Origin: Streptomyces alfalfae
Lineage (GTDB): Bacteria; Actinomycetota; Actinomycetes; Streptomycetales; Streptomycetaceae
Direction of reading: 5' to 3'
Assembly: GCF_004127445.1 (NCBI RefSeq)
Contig: NZ_QEXM01000033.1
Location: 124,001-188,000 of the forward strand
DNA: 64,000 bases
The position numbers were made by a program, and so were the translations under genes. Positions 8,031-17,200 of the stretch are shown here, one piece after another. Positions within the stretch are counted from its first letter, which is position 1. Every line of letters starts with the position of its first letter. The notes beneath the pieces are model-generated. The model was not told where the DNA came from. It saw only the letters and a list, made by a program, of their open reading frames with translations, and did not search any database.

Positions 8031-9289
8031 CCAGCACCACCTTCCGCACGCCCGCCGCACTGCGGCGCACCGTCCGCGGCATCGCGCTGAACTACCGGCT
8101 CTCCGCCGAGGACAGGGCCCGCATCGTGCTGTCCCTGAGCGAGACGGCCGCCACCGCGCTGAACGCCGGACGCCCCGTCACCCTGACGGCCACCGACGAG
8201 GCGGGCGAGGACGGGGCCGCCCGGCTGACCCTCGCCCTCGGCCTGCCCCGCCAGGACCGCCCCGCGGCGACGGACGGCCTGCCGCTGCCCGGCGAGGCCG
8301 GCGCCGACGGCACGGTGGTGTGGCGGGTGCCGCTGCCCCCGCCCCGCGCCCCGCTCACCACCGTGTTCCCGCAGGCCACGCGGGCGGCGTCGGCCACGCC
8401 TCGTACCGGTGAGGCCGACATCGCCCTCCTGGAGGAGGAGTTGCGGGCCGCGCTCGCCAGGGCCGACCACCTCGCCGACGAACACCGCAAGCTCAAGCAC
8501 GAACTGGCCGAGACCAACAGCGGAGTCCTCGCGCTGTACGTGCAGTTGGAGAAGCGGGACGAGGAGCTGCGCACGGCGCACGGCCGTACCCTGCGCGCCC
8601 TGGAGGACGCGCTGCGCCCGCGCCCGCTGCACGTGGACGGCCTCGACCTGGCCGTCCACTACGCCCCGGCCAGTGACGAGACGCCCACGGGCGGGGACCT
8701 GTACGACTGGTTCGTCCTGCCGGACGGCACCGTCCACATCACCATCGTCGACGCGCTCGGCCACGGCATCACCAGCACGCGCACCGCCCTGACCGTCACG
8801 CACGCCGTCCGTACGCTGGCGCTGGAGGGCCACCCCCTGGAGTCCATCGTGGCCCGCACGGACCAGATCCTCTCCCCCTTCGACCAGAGCGTGATGGCCA
8901 CGCTGCTCCTGGTGCGCCTGGACCCGGCGACCGGCCGCCTCTCCCTGGCCAACGGCAGCCACCCGCCCGCCCTGCGTCTGCGGGCCGACGGGACGGCCAC
9001 GTATCTGGAGGTGCGGGGCCGTGGCATCGGCTTCCCGCTGCCCGGCAGCGAGCGAGTCCTGACCACCACGCTCGGCCCCGAGGACCTGCTGCTCCTGTAC
9101 ACCGACGGCCTCACCGAGAGCCGCAGGGACCCCCGGGAGGGTGAACAGCGCCTGGTGTCGGTCGCGCGCGCCCACCGGTCCCGGCCCACTGTGGACCTGC
9201 CGGGCGCGATCGCCAGGGACATGCTCGCGGAGGCGCTCCACGAGGACGACACCCTCGCCCTGGCCATACGGTTCCGGGCCTCCGAGTAG
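8027..9289 (+). CDS. RsbU-like PP2C/SpoIIE phosphatase with coiled-coil linker
   Basis: 420 residues. The first 110 look like a degenerate GHKL-type fold. Residues about 130-185 are a predicted coiled coil (EEELRAALARADHLADEHRK onward, heptad-like). The C-terminal 220 are a PP2C with all motifs: GGDLYDWF, VDALGHG, LLLYTDGLTESR and EDDTLALAI. In RsbU the coiled-coil region receives RsbT, and the phosphatase then dephosphorylates the RsbV-type antagonist, releasing the sigma factor. The last gene of the stressosome operon, ATGA-overlapping the upstream fusion gene. The likely STAS substrate would be a stand-alone protein such as that at 13537-13944; that pairing is inference. Confidence 0.88.
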   Translation: MTSTTFRTPAALRRTVRGIALNYRLSAEDRARIVLSLSETAATALNAGRPVTLTATDEAGEDGAARLTLALGLPRQDRPAATDGLPLPGEAGADGTVVWRVPLPPPRAPLTTVFPQATRAASATPRTGEADIALLEEELRAALARADHLADEHRKLKHELAETNSGVLALYVQLEKRDEELRTAHGRTLRALEDALRPRPLHVDGLDLAVHYAPASDETPTGGDLYDWFVLPDGTVHITIVDALGHGITSTRTALTVTHAVRTLALEGHPLESIVARTDQILSPFDQSVMATLLLVRLDPATGRLSLANGSHPPALRLRADGTATYLEVRGRGIGFPLPGSERVLTTTLGPEDLLLLYTDGLTESRRDPREGEQRLVSVARAHRSRPTVDLPGAIARDMLAEALHEDDTLALAIRFRASE

Positions 9290-9379
9290 GCCCTCCCGGT
9301 CCGCCCGCCGCCCGGGAAGCGGGGGCGCCTTGTCCGGCATAGGGTGCTTTCATCGCCGCCCCCGTTCCGGAAGGCCGCC

Positions 9380-10474
9380 ATGCACCCCTGTCTCACCCCG
9401 GACACGCTCGCCGGTCTGCGCAGGCCGCGCCCCTACCCGGCTGTCACGGTGCTGCTGCCCACCCACCGCACGGGGCCGGAGGCCGCGCAGGACGCCGTGC
9501 GGCTGCGCGGCCTGGTGGCCGAGGCCGAGCAGCGGCTCCGGGCCGACCCCGCCGTCACCGGTGAGCGCCGCGCCGAGGTCATGGCGGCCCTGGACCGGGC
9601 GGTGGCGGAGGTCGACCCGGCGCGCGCCGAGGACGGCCTCGCGCTCTTCGCCGCGCCGGGCGAGCACCAGGTGTGGACGCTGGCCCGGCCGGTGCCCGCG
9701 CGCGTGGTGCTCTCCGACACCTTCGTGACCCGCAACCTCGTCGCGGCCCACGCCGCCGAGCACCCCTACTGGCTCCTCGCGGTCGCCGCCGACCGCGTCA
9801 CGCTGTGGGACGGCAGGGCGGCGGACGTCACCGAACACACGGCGGACGACTTCCCGCTGACCCGTGACCTCGACGACCCCGACGTCGAGCGCAAGGAGCG
9901 GATCGGCGATGTGCCGAGCACTTTCCGCTCCGAGCGCACCCGCGGTTTCCTGCGCGAGGCGGCGCGGGCGATGAGCGGCATCCTCGCCGTCCACCCCCGG
10001 CCCGTGTATGTCGCCGGGGAGGCCGCCGCCCTCTCCCTCCTCGACGAACTCGGCATGTTCACCGAAGGGGCCACGCCGGTCCCGCACGGCGGGCTCGCCG
10101 GGGGCACGGCGGCGCGGGTGCGGCAGGCGATGGTCCCCCTGCTCGCCGCGCGCGAGGAGGCGCAGCTCGACACCACGCTCCGCGACCTGGACGACGCCCG
10201 CGGCCACCAGCGGTTCGCCGCGGGGCTCGACGAGGTCTGGCGGCACGCCGTGGAGGGACGGGTGCGGCTGCTGGCCGTGGAGGACACCTACCGGGCGACC
10301 GTACGGGAGGCGGGCGGGCATCTCGTACCGGCGGCGGCGGACGATCTCGACGCGCACGAGGACATCGTCGACGAAGTGGTGGAGCACGCCCTGGAGACGG
10401 GCGCGGGGGTCCGCTTCGTGCCGCCGGACGCCCTCGCCGGCCACGGCCGGATCGCCGCCGCGCTGCGGTACTGA
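9380..10474 (+). CDS. BaeRF-type release-factor-like protein
   Basis: 364 residues, soluble. I recognise it as the bacterial archaeo-eukaryotic release factor (BaeRF) superfamily: N-terminal PYPAVTVLLPTHRTGPEAAQDAVRL, the central PYWLLAVAADRVTLWDGRAADV and a C-terminal eRF1-like domain (VEHALETGAGVRFVPPDAL). These proteins are thought to act on ribosomes or as hibernation or rescue factors, but the role in Streptomyces is not settled. The start is ATG 9380 with GGAAGG at 9369-9374. It lies 90 bases after the stressosome operon and may be read through from it. It ends inside a large hairpin shared with the convergent nitrobindin gene. Confidence 0.75.
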   Translation: MHPCLTPDTLAGLRRPRPYPAVTVLLPTHRTGPEAAQDAVRLRGLVAEAEQRLRADPAVTGERRAEVMAALDRAVAEVDPARAEDGLALFAAPGEHQVWTLARPVPARVVLSDTFVTRNLVAAHAAEHPYWLLAVAADRVTLWDGRAADVTEHTADDFPLTRDLDDPDVERKERIGDVPSTFRSERTRGFLREAARAMSGILAVHPRPVYVAGEAAALSLLDELGMFTEGATPVPHGGLAGGTAARVRQAMVPLLAAREEAQLDTTLRDLDDARGHQRFAAGLDEVWRHAVEGRVRLLAVEDTYRATVREAGGHLVPAAADDLDAHEDIVDEVVEHALETGAGVRFVPPDALAGHGRIAAALRY

Positions 10475-10509
10475 CCGCGGCGTGCGCCCGCGCCGCGGGG
10501 AGCGGTCAG
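10471..10509. terminator. Bidirectional terminator hairpin containing both stop codons
   Basis: CTGACCGC at 10471-10478 is matched by GCGGTCAG at 10502-10509, and inside it GCGGCG (10477-10482) pairs with CGCCGC (10491-10496). Because the arms are symmetrical, the BaeRF gene (+) and nitrobindin gene (-) both end in cTGAccgc within the arms. No U-tract is seen, which is common in Streptomyces. Confidence 0.7.
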
Positions 10510-11057
10510 GGCTTGGCCCCGCCGCGGACCAGCCGTGCCGCCAGATGGTGGCGCAGCGGCACCCCGACCGCCGCGAGGTCGTGCGCGAAGGTGAGCGTGC
10601 CGGGCCCGGCCAGGGTGTAGCGGCGGCGCGTGGCGTCCACCTGTTTGGCCGTGGGGGTGAGGGCCACCTCGTGGGTGGCGAGGTCGACCGTGCCGTCCGC
10701 CGCGTGGCCGACCGCGATCTCCGCGATGCCGGTGGGCTGCGTGATCAGCGCCTCCACCCGGCCGTCGGGCTGCAGCCGCCACCAGCCGCTCTCCCGGGCC
10801 GACGGCCGCAGCGGGCGTCCCTCGGCGTCGGTCAGCCAGGCCCGGGACTCGTACCGCAGGAAGGGCCGCCCGTCGTGGCTGAAGGTGACCTTCTGCTCGT
10901 AGGCGAAGTCCTCGTCGAGGGTCGGGTACTCGCCGCGGCCCGTGCCGCGCCAGGTGCCGATGAGGCCGAGCACGGGTGCCAGCAGGGCGTGCGGGGCGGG
11001 TGTCCCGTCCGCGTCGTGGCCGTCGGGATAGGGGTGCCCGGATGCGGGGTCGAACAC
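10506..11057 (-). CDS. Nitrobindin-family heme-binding protein (FABP-like)
   Basis: 183 residues. The diagnostic nitrobindin motif [13 protein letters not shown] is near residue 35, followed by [17 protein letters not shown] and [11 protein letters not shown], and a C-terminal HHLAARLVR stretch that carries the likely heme-ligand histidine. The family is a ten-stranded beta barrel that binds ferric heme; members react with nitric oxide or isomerise peroxynitrite to nitrate. The start is GTG 11057 with AGGAG six bases upstream; the frame is open further back but that extension has no ribosome site. The setting among stress regulators and a hemerythrin fits a role against nitrosative or oxidative stress. 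Confidence 0.88.
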   Translation of the reverse strand: MFDPASGHPYPDGHDADGTPAPHALLAPVLGLIGTWRGTGRGEYPTLDEDFAYEQKVTFSHDGRPFLRYESRAWLTDAEGRPLRPSARESGWWRLQPDGRVEALITQPTGIAEIAVGHAADGTVDLATHEVALTPTAKQVDATRRRYTLAGPGTLTFAHDLAAVGVPLRHHLAARLVRGGAKP

Positions 11058-11190
11058 GGTGCGCTCCTGAATTCGGGGTAGTCGGGGGCAGGACAGGAAG
11101 CCTAGGGCCGCGTTGGGGGTACCCATCGCTCGGAGCACCACCGCGCCAGGCGCGTCATCGCACCACCGCACAGACCGAAGGAGCACAGCC

Positions 11191-11691
11191 ATGGCGAAGA
11201 AGGCCGAGTCGGGCGACGTCGTTGAACTGATCCTGCGCGACCACCGGCGGATGGAGGACCTCTTCCGTCTCATGCGCAGCGTGGAGGCGGACCGGGCGGC
11301 GGCGCTGCGCGAGTTCGCCGACCTGCTCATCGCGCACGCGCTCGCCGAGGAGGCCGAGGTCTACCCCGCGCTGAAGCGGTACCGGGACATCGAGAACGAT
11401 GAGGTCGAGCACGGCGTGGAGGAGCACGAGGAGGGCAACGAGGCGCTGCTCGCCCTCCTGGAGGTCGACGAGGTGGGCTCCGACGAGTGGGACGAGAAGC
11501 TGGAGAAGCTCGTCGAGGCGGTGACCCACCACGCCGACGAGGAGGAGCGGACGATCCTCAACGGCGCGCGCGAGAACGTCGCGACGGAGCGCCGCGAGGA
11601 GCTGGGCGCCGCCTTCTCCCGGGAGCGCGCCAAGCAGCTCGAACAGAACTGCGGTCGCGTCGAGAACGTCCGCAGTGTCGTGAAGTCCTGA
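11191..11691 (+). CDS. Hemerythrin domain protein
   Basis: 166 residues. Four-helix HHE protein with the expected metal ligands spread along it: [11 protein letters not shown] (His about 17), [16 protein letters not shown] (His and Glu about 50-56), [13 protein letters not shown] (about 72-82) and [13 protein letters not shown] (about 112-118). These would bind a di-iron centre that senses or binds oxygen or NO. The start ATG 11191 has GAAGGAG at 11177-11183. It is divergent from nitrobindin; a GGGTAC hexamer at 11117-11122 resembles a sigma-B -10 element, but the matching -35 is at a 13-base spacing, shorter than usual. Confidence 0.88.
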   Translation: MAKKAESGDVVELILRDHRRMEDLFRLMRSVEADRAAALREFADLLIAHALAEEAEVYPALKRYRDIENDEVEHGVEEHEEGNEALLALLEVDEVGSDEWDEKLEKLVEAVTHHADEEERTILNGARENVATERREELGAAFSRERAKQLEQNCGRVENVRSVVKS

Positions 11692-11729
11692 GCACGCCCG
11701 AAGCCTGTGGCTCCCTGGTCCTGTGCCGC

Positions 11730-12473
11730 TCAGGCCAGGGAGCGCAGCACGTCCTCCGTACGCGCCTTGAGCCAGGCCGTCATGCTGCCCAGTTCGCCGG
11801 AGCGTTCCATGCGGACCGAGAAGGCCACGGCCGCGTGGAGCGCCCCGAAGGAGACGGGCACCGCGGCGGACGCGTAGCCGACGGCCAGCTCCTGCAGCTC
11901 CACCACCGGGGAGAACGGCGGGATACGGGCCAGCTTGCGCAGGGCCGTCTCGGTGTCGGGCGCCGTGTGGGGCGTGAGCGGCTCCACCGGGTGGCGCGCC
12001 AGGTGCGCCCGCTGCTCCTCCTCCCCCAGGCGGGCCAGCAGGCTCTGTCCGGCGGCGTGCGCGTAGGCGGTGGCGGAGAGGCGTTCCGGGTCGGCGGGTA
12101 AGCCGCAGAGCGGATGCCAGGAGACGGCGGTGATCTCGACGTCGCCGGCCCGGTACACCGCGAGGTAGGTGACGGTGTGCAGGTCCCTGCCGATGCTGTC
12201 CAGCCAGGTCTGCGTGAACTCCCTGCGCGGGGCGGACGTGACCACCGGAGGGGGCAGGAGGTAGTGCCCGTATTCGTTGAACACGGCTCCCTCGTGCTGC
12301 AGCGTGCGCAGCAGGTGGTACGCGGTGGCCAGCGGCAGCCGGGTGTCGCGGGCCAGCTGTTTGGCCGTGGCCCGGCCCCCGTGGTGCTCCAGCGCCGAGA
12401 GCAGCCGCAGGGCGCGCTGGACCGAACCGATGAGCGTGGGTCCGTTGGTGGACTTCCGCGTCGAGTCCTGCAA
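11730..12473 (-). CDS. IclR-family transcriptional regulator
   Basis: 247 residues. N-terminal winged helix (GSVQRALRLLSALEHHGGRATAKQLARDTRLPLATAYHLLRTL, residues about 16-58) and a C-terminal IclR effector domain (about 80-240). The start codon is TTG 12473, supported by GAGGAG at spacing 6. The ribosome site and start codon lie within one arm of a 12-bp stem (12471-12520), which could mask them. The gene follows the sigma factor (12549-13421) on the same strand, 75 bases downstream, so it may belong to the same transcript and be induced with it. Ligand and targets are unknown. Confidence 0.85.
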   Translation of the reverse strand: MQDSTRKSTNGPTLIGSVQRALRLLSALEHHGGRATAKQLARDTRLPLATAYHLLRTLQHEGAVFNEYGHYLLPPPVVTSAPRREFTQTWLDSIGRDLHTVTYLAVYRAGDVEITAVSWHPLCGLPADPERLSATAYAHAAGQSLLARLGEEEQRAHLARHPVEPLTPHTAPDTETALRKLARIPPFSPVVELQELAVGYASAAVPVSFGALHAAVAFSVRMERSGELGSMTAWLKARTEDVLRSLA

Positions 12474-12520
12474 GATCTCTCCTCACGGTTGTCCCGGGGC
12501 GGCGCCCGGTGAGGATCTTG
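12471..12520 (-). promoter_or_regulatory. Inverted repeat sequestering the IclR ribosome site and start codon
   Basis: In the transcript sense, CAAGATCCTCAC at the upstream side pairs with GTGAGG and ATCTTG on the downstream side, the latter interrupted by a 4-base AGAG bulge: 12 base pairs in all around a 22-base GC-rich loop. The downstream arm contains GAGGAG and the TTG start. It may be a translation-control hairpin, the IclR autoregulatory operator, or both. Confidence 0.55.
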
Positions 12521-12548
12521 GAAGTGCTCCGCCGGGGGACCGGAAGGC

Positions 12549-13421
12549 CTAGCGCAGCGTGGTGAGCTTCGCCCGTAGCCTCGCGAGCGTACGGGTCAGG
12601 ATGCGGGAGACGTGCATCTGGGAGATGCCCAGCTCCTCGCCGATGGCGCTCTGGGTCATCTCCGCCGAGTACCGCATCGCGAGGATGTGCCGGTCGCGGG
12701 CGGGGAGTTCGGCGATGAGCGGTTTGAGCGCGTGCAGGTCCTCGACCTTCTCCAGGCCGGCGTCCGGGCGTCCGATGTGGTCGGAGAAGGCGCTCTCGGC
12801 GTCGGCCGGCTGGTCCAGGGATGAGCTGGCGTAGCCGTTGGCGGCGAGCAGGCCCTCGGCCACCGTGTCCCCGTCGACGTCCAGGTACCGGGCGATCTCG
12901 GCGGAGGTCGGCGCCCTGCCGTGCTCCTGTTCGAGCTGAGCGGTGGCCCTGGCCAGGTCGGAGCGCAGCTCCTGGAGGCGGCGCGGGACGTGGACGGCCC
13001 AGGTCGTGTCGCGGAAGTACCTCTTGATCTCGCCCATGACCGTCGGCATGGCGAAGGTGGGGAACTCGATGCCGCGCCCCGGGTCGAACCGGTTGATCGC
13101 CTTGATGAGCCCGATGGTGCCGACCTGCACGACGTCCTCGTACGACTCCCCGCGCACGCCCACGCGGCGGACGGCGTGGCGCACGAGGGCGAGGTTGAGC
13201 TCCACCAGGGAGTTGCGCACGTAGGAGTACTCGGGTGAGCCCTCCCGCAAGGCGTCGAGCCGTGCGAAGAGGACCCTGGAGAGCTCCTTGGCGTCGGCGG
13301 CGTCCACGGACGCGAACGCGGGGAGTTCCGGCAGCCGCGCCGCGCCGCCCGCGCGCGGGCCCGCCGTCTCCGGCTCGGCGCAGACCGCGCCGCCGGGACC
13401 CGCACCGGTCGTTGTCGTCAT
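12549..13421 (-). CDS. RNA polymerase sigma factor, SigB/SigF family (second copy)
   Basis: 290 residues, collinear with the sigma factor at 2424-3305. Region 2: VRNSLVELNLALVRHAV and DVVQVGTIGLIKAINRFD; then MGEIKRYFRDTTWAVHVPRRLQELR; region 4 HTH MTQSAIGEELGISQMHVSRIL. The start ATG 13421 has GGAG at spacing 5; the open frame runs further upstream without a better site. A GAAT-N15-GGGTAC promoter (13507-13483, complement) matches the consensus read by Streptomyces sigma-B-type factors, so this gene is probably autoregulated or controlled by the first sigma factor. Anti-sigma partner not identified. Confidence 0.94.
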   Translation of the reverse strand: MTTTTGAGPGGAVCAEPETAGPRAGGAARLPELPAFASVDAADAKELSRVLFARLDALREGSPEYSYVRNSLVELNLALVRHAVRRVGVRGESYEDVVQVGTIGLIKAINRFDPGRGIEFPTFAMPTVMGEIKRYFRDTTWAVHVPRRLQELRSDLARATAQLEQEHGRAPTSAEIARYLDVDGDTVAEGLLAANGYASSSLDQPADAESAFSDHIGRPDAGLEKVEDLHALKPLIAELPARDRHILAMRYSAEMTQSAIGEELGISQMHVSRILTRTLARLRAKLTTLR

Positions 13422-13482
13422 CGTCGCTCCTGATGCGCTCAAGGACACTTCCCTGGCAAGGAAGCGCGTGGTGGACTGCCAG

Positions 13483-13507
13483 GTACCCCCGATCGTCCGT
13501 CACATTC
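13483..13507 (-). promoter_or_regulatory. Sigma-B-type promoter for the second sigma gene
   Basis: On the complement strand GAAT (13507-13504) is followed after 15 bases by GGGTAC (13488-13483), matching the published S. coelicolor sigma-B consensus GNNT-N14-16-GGGTAY. The start codon is about 62 bases downstream, leaving room for a short leader. No other site with this full match was found in the window by eye. Confidence 0.7.
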
Positions 13508-13536
13508 ACTCGATTTCACGCTAGGTGACACGCCGA

Positions 13537-13944
13537 TCACGCTTCGCACGCCGGTGTGGCGGGCGGCCAGACCGGGCGGTGCGACTCCGGCAGCTCGCCC
13601 AGGGCGAGGCCGACGGTCCGGTGACTGGGGATCAGCTCGGCGCTGCCGGTCCGGGCGAGGAGCTCGGTCAGCCGCCGGCCCGCGCCCGCGAGCAGCAGCT
13701 TGCCGCCGCGGCGCTGGAGCAGCCACCGCATGGCGAGCAGGCAGTTGAGGCCCCGCGAGTCGCAGAACGACAGGGCCGTGGCGTCCAGGACCAGATGCCG
13801 GTGGCCCGCGTCGACGCAGGCGCCCAGTGTGCCCATGAACAGTTCCTCGCCGCCCCGGTCGAGTTCGCCGGTGATCCGCAGGACAGCGCAGTCGTCGCAG
13901 CTCGCGAGCTGCGTGATGCTCAGGCGGTGCGCCTGCGTGGACAT
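13537..13944 (-). CDS. Anti-sigma factor antagonist (STAS, RsbV-like)
   Basis: 135 residues, one STAS domain: AVLRITGELDRGGEELF, then VLDATALSFCDSRGLNCLLAM (residues about 52-72), where the Ser in CDSRGL is the site normally phosphorylated by an RsbW-type kinase. The start ATG 13944 is preceded by GGAGG at spacing 5. In its unphosphorylated form such a protein frees a sigma factor from its anti-sigma. It sits 115 bases upstream of the second sigma gene on the same strand, so an antagonist-sigma unit is plausible, but the sigma gene also has its own promoter in between. Divergent from the NACHT gene. Confidence 0.88.
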   Translation of the reverse strand: MSTQAHRLSITQLASCDDCAVLRITGELDRGGEELFMGTLGACVDAGHRHLVLDATALSFCDSRGLNCLLAMRWLLQRRGGKLLLAGAGRRLTELLARTGSAELIPSHRTVGLALGELPESHRPVWPPATPACEA

Positions 13945-14259
13945 CGGCGCCTCCCTGCTCCCCGCGGGCGCCACACCGCTCGCGGAGTCCGGTGACGGTC
14001 ACACTCCTACGACTCCTACGGGGAATTGTGCCCCGCATCGCGCCGGACAGCGGAGCGATTGCGGTTTCTCGCGCCCGTCCCGCCCCCGGCGGTCCGCCCC
14101 GCCACCCACGGCGCGTCCTGCCCGCGGCGCCCGCCCTCCCCAACCGCGTTGAACGATCACGCCGTTCGAATCGTCCGGCGGCTCCCGCGGCTACGCTTGT
14201 CCCGGCTACGGCCCGTGGACGGCGCGGAGTTCGGGGGCGAAGCGGCGAAAGGGGACCGC
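13945..14259. other. 315-base divergent intergenic region
   Basis: This stretch separates the STAS gene (-) from the NACHT gene (+). No coding signal is supported. It should hold both promoters. A TACGCT hexamer near 14193 is a possible -10 element for the NACHT gene, but I see no convincing -35 at a proper spacing. Confidence 0.5.
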
Positions 14260-17200
14260 GTGGACGGCGGCACGGTAGGGCTGCGCATCGCTTCGGCAGT
14301 GATCGCCCCACTGCTCAAACGGCTGCTGCTGCCGCCCGCGAAGGCGCCGGGCGCGGAGTTCGGCGAACGGCCCGTCCCCGTCCGGCGCCTCATGGCCTTC
14401 TCCCGCGAGCACCGCACCCTCACCGAGGACGATCTGCACCGCATCGCGCGCGAGCTGGTGCGCAGGGCGGTGCGGTCGGCCGGTCCGCACGACCCGCCGG
14501 TCGGCGCCGACGAGAAGGACGCCGTCGGCCTCGCGCTGGCGCGTACGCTGCACGCCCTCGGCGACCTCGACATGAGCGACGTGCAGGCTTTCGCGCTCGG
14601 GCCCGAGAAGCTGGCCGAGGAGCTGTCGCGGCGGGCCGGCCCGGAGACCCGCAGGCTCCTCAGCGACGACGCGGCCCTCTTCCACGACCGGCTCCTGGAG
14701 ACGGCCTGCGCGCACGTGGTGCGGTTCTTCAGCGAACAGCCCGGGTTCGCGGCGCGCACCCAGGTCGAGCAGAGCAGGGAGATCCGCGAGCAGAGCGAAC
14801 GGCTCCGGCGGATCCAGGAGCGCCTGCCCGAGATCGCGCTCCAGGACAGCCGCTTCGAGGAGGAGTACGCGCGCTACGTGGTCCAGAGCCACGGCAGGCT
14901 GACCATCCACGGCGTCGACCTGCATGAACCCGAGGGCCAGGAGTGGCCGCTGGAGAGCGCCTACCTCAGCCTGGAGGCCGTGCCGTACCGCGGCCCCGGC
15001 GAGGGAGCCGCGACGGCCGACGGCGAACCGGGCGCCGACCGCGAGTCCCCCGAGCGCGCGGCCGTTCCGGTGGAGGCCGCCCTCGCCACGCACGACCGGG
15101 TCCTGCTGCGCGGCGTGGCGGGGACCGGCAAGACGACGCTCGTCCAGTGGCTCGCCCTCACCACCGCCCGGCAGGACCGGGTGCCCGGCGGCCTGTCCCA
15201 GCTCGTGGGGCGCGTGCCGTTCGTGATGCCGCTGCGCGCCCTGACCCGCAAGGGCTCCGAACTGCCGGTGCCGCAGGACTTCCTGCGCTGGATCGACTGC
15301 CCGCTGCTCGGCACCGAACCGGACGGCTGGGCCGCGCGCGTCCTGCGGCACGGCCGCGCGGTGATGCTCATCGACGGGGCGGACGAGATCCCCAAGGGCG
15401 AGCGCAACCGGGTCAAGGCCTGGCTGAAGAAGCTCCTCGCGGTCTTCCCCGGCAACCTGTGGCTGCTGACCTCGCGCCCCTCCGCCCTCGAACAGGGCTG
15501 GCTGGAGCGCGAGGGCTTCCGGGAGTTCACGCTGAGCGAGATGCGCCCCGCCGACATGCGGCGCTTCATCGAGCGCTGGCACGCGGCGGCCGGGGCGCCC
15601 GCCCGGCTCGGCGCATCGCTGACGCTCGCCCTGCGCAGCAGGCCCGAGCTGAGCCGCCTGGCGACGAACCCGCTGATGTGCGGGCTGATCTGCGCCCTGC
15701 ACCGGGAGCGCCGGGGCTTCCTGCCCCGCGGCCGCGCCTCGCTCTACGAAGCCGCCCTCGCCATGCTCCTGGAGCGGCGGGACGTCGAGCGCGAGGTCTA
15801 CGGCACCAGCGGCGACACCCCGCAGCTGGACCAGAAGTCCGCCACGGAACCGCTGCGGCGCCTCGCCTACTGGCTGATCCGCAACGAGCGGACCCAGCTC
15901 GACCGGGCGGACGCCGTGGACGTCGTACGCCGCCTGATGCCCTCGGTCGAACGGCTGACGGAACTGGGCGAGGCGGAGGACGTCCTCCAGTTGCTGCTCG
16001 AACGCTCGGGCCTGCTCCGCGAACCGAGCCCGGGGGCCGTCGACTTCATCCACCGCACCTTCCAGGACTTCCTGGGCGCCCAGGCCGTGCTCGAAGAGCG
16101 CGACATGGGGATGCTGGTGAACAACGCGCACCTGGAGCAGTGGGAGGACGTCGTGCAGATGGTCGTCGCCCAGGCCCGCCACCACGAGCGCGGCGAACTG
16201 CTCACCCGGCTGCGCGAGCGGGGCGAGCGGGAGAAGGACCCGGCCGTCCGGGCGCGGCTGCGGCTGCTCGCGCTCGCCTCGCTGGAGCAGGCCACCAGCG
16301 TCGCGCCCGCCGTGCGCGAGGCCATCGAGAGCCAGGCCGCGCGGCTGGTGCCGCCCCGCAGTCTGCGCGAGGCCAGGGCCCTGGCCGGGACGGGGCCGCT
16401 GCTATTCGGTCTGCTGCCGGACGCGGACGCCGTGACGGGCGACGAGGAGCTGGCCACCGTGCACGCGATCTGCCAGATCGGCGGGGACGCCGCCATCCCC
16501 CGCCTGCGGCAGTTCCTGCGCACGGGCCAGCCCGCCGTGCGCGCGCAACTGCTCGGCCACTGGGACCGGTTCGACACCGCGACGTACGCGGAGGAGGTCG
16601 TCGGGCCGCTCCTGGAGATCGCGCCGGACGACCGGGTCACCGTGCGTTCGCACGAGCAGCTCCAGGCGCTGCGGTCGATGCGGACCTGTCGCCGCGTCAG
16701 CCTTCAGGGTGACTTCTCCGCGGCCGACATCCGTTCCGCGCTCGACCCCGGGCGGCTGCGGGAGCTGCTGCTGCGCGACTCCCTCTCCCTGGACTCCCTC
16801 GACGCCCTCGACGGCTTCACCGAGCTGGAGTCGCTGGGGCTGCGCGGCTGCCGCAACGTCCAGGACCCCCTGCCGCTCACCCGGCTGCCTGGCCTGCTCC
16901 GCCTCGAACTGCGGGACCTGCCCCGCTTCGAGCCACTGCACGCGCTGGCCGGGTGCCCGCGGCTCGACACGCTGGTCGTCGGCGCCGACGTGCCGTGGCG
17001 CGGCCTCGCCGACCTGCCGTGTCCCGACCGGCTGCGGGTGCTCTCGCTGCCGCCGACCGCGACGCGCCTCGCGGACATCGTGGCCTGCCGCGACCTGCGG
17101 GAACTGCGCCTCCAGGAAGCCAGCGAGCGCCTCGCGCCCGACTCCTGGGGAGCCCTGCTCGGCGAGCTGGCCGAGCTGCGCACGATCGCGCTGACCGCCG

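Noticed and set aside
11100..11122. GCCT-N13-GGGTAC as a sigma-B promoter for hemerythrin
   Set aside because: The spacer is one base short of the known 14-16 range, so I mention it only as a hint and did not list it as a promoter.
11155..13509. A 784-codon antisense frame over hemerythrin, IclR and sigma genes
   Set aside because: It crosses three well-supported genes in other frames, has no ribosome site and no recognisable domain.
14026..14259. Longer N-terminus of the NACHT protein from 14026
   Set aside because: The extra 78 residues are Pro/Arg-rich with no fold; GTG 14260 has a good ribosome site and begins with a helical domain.
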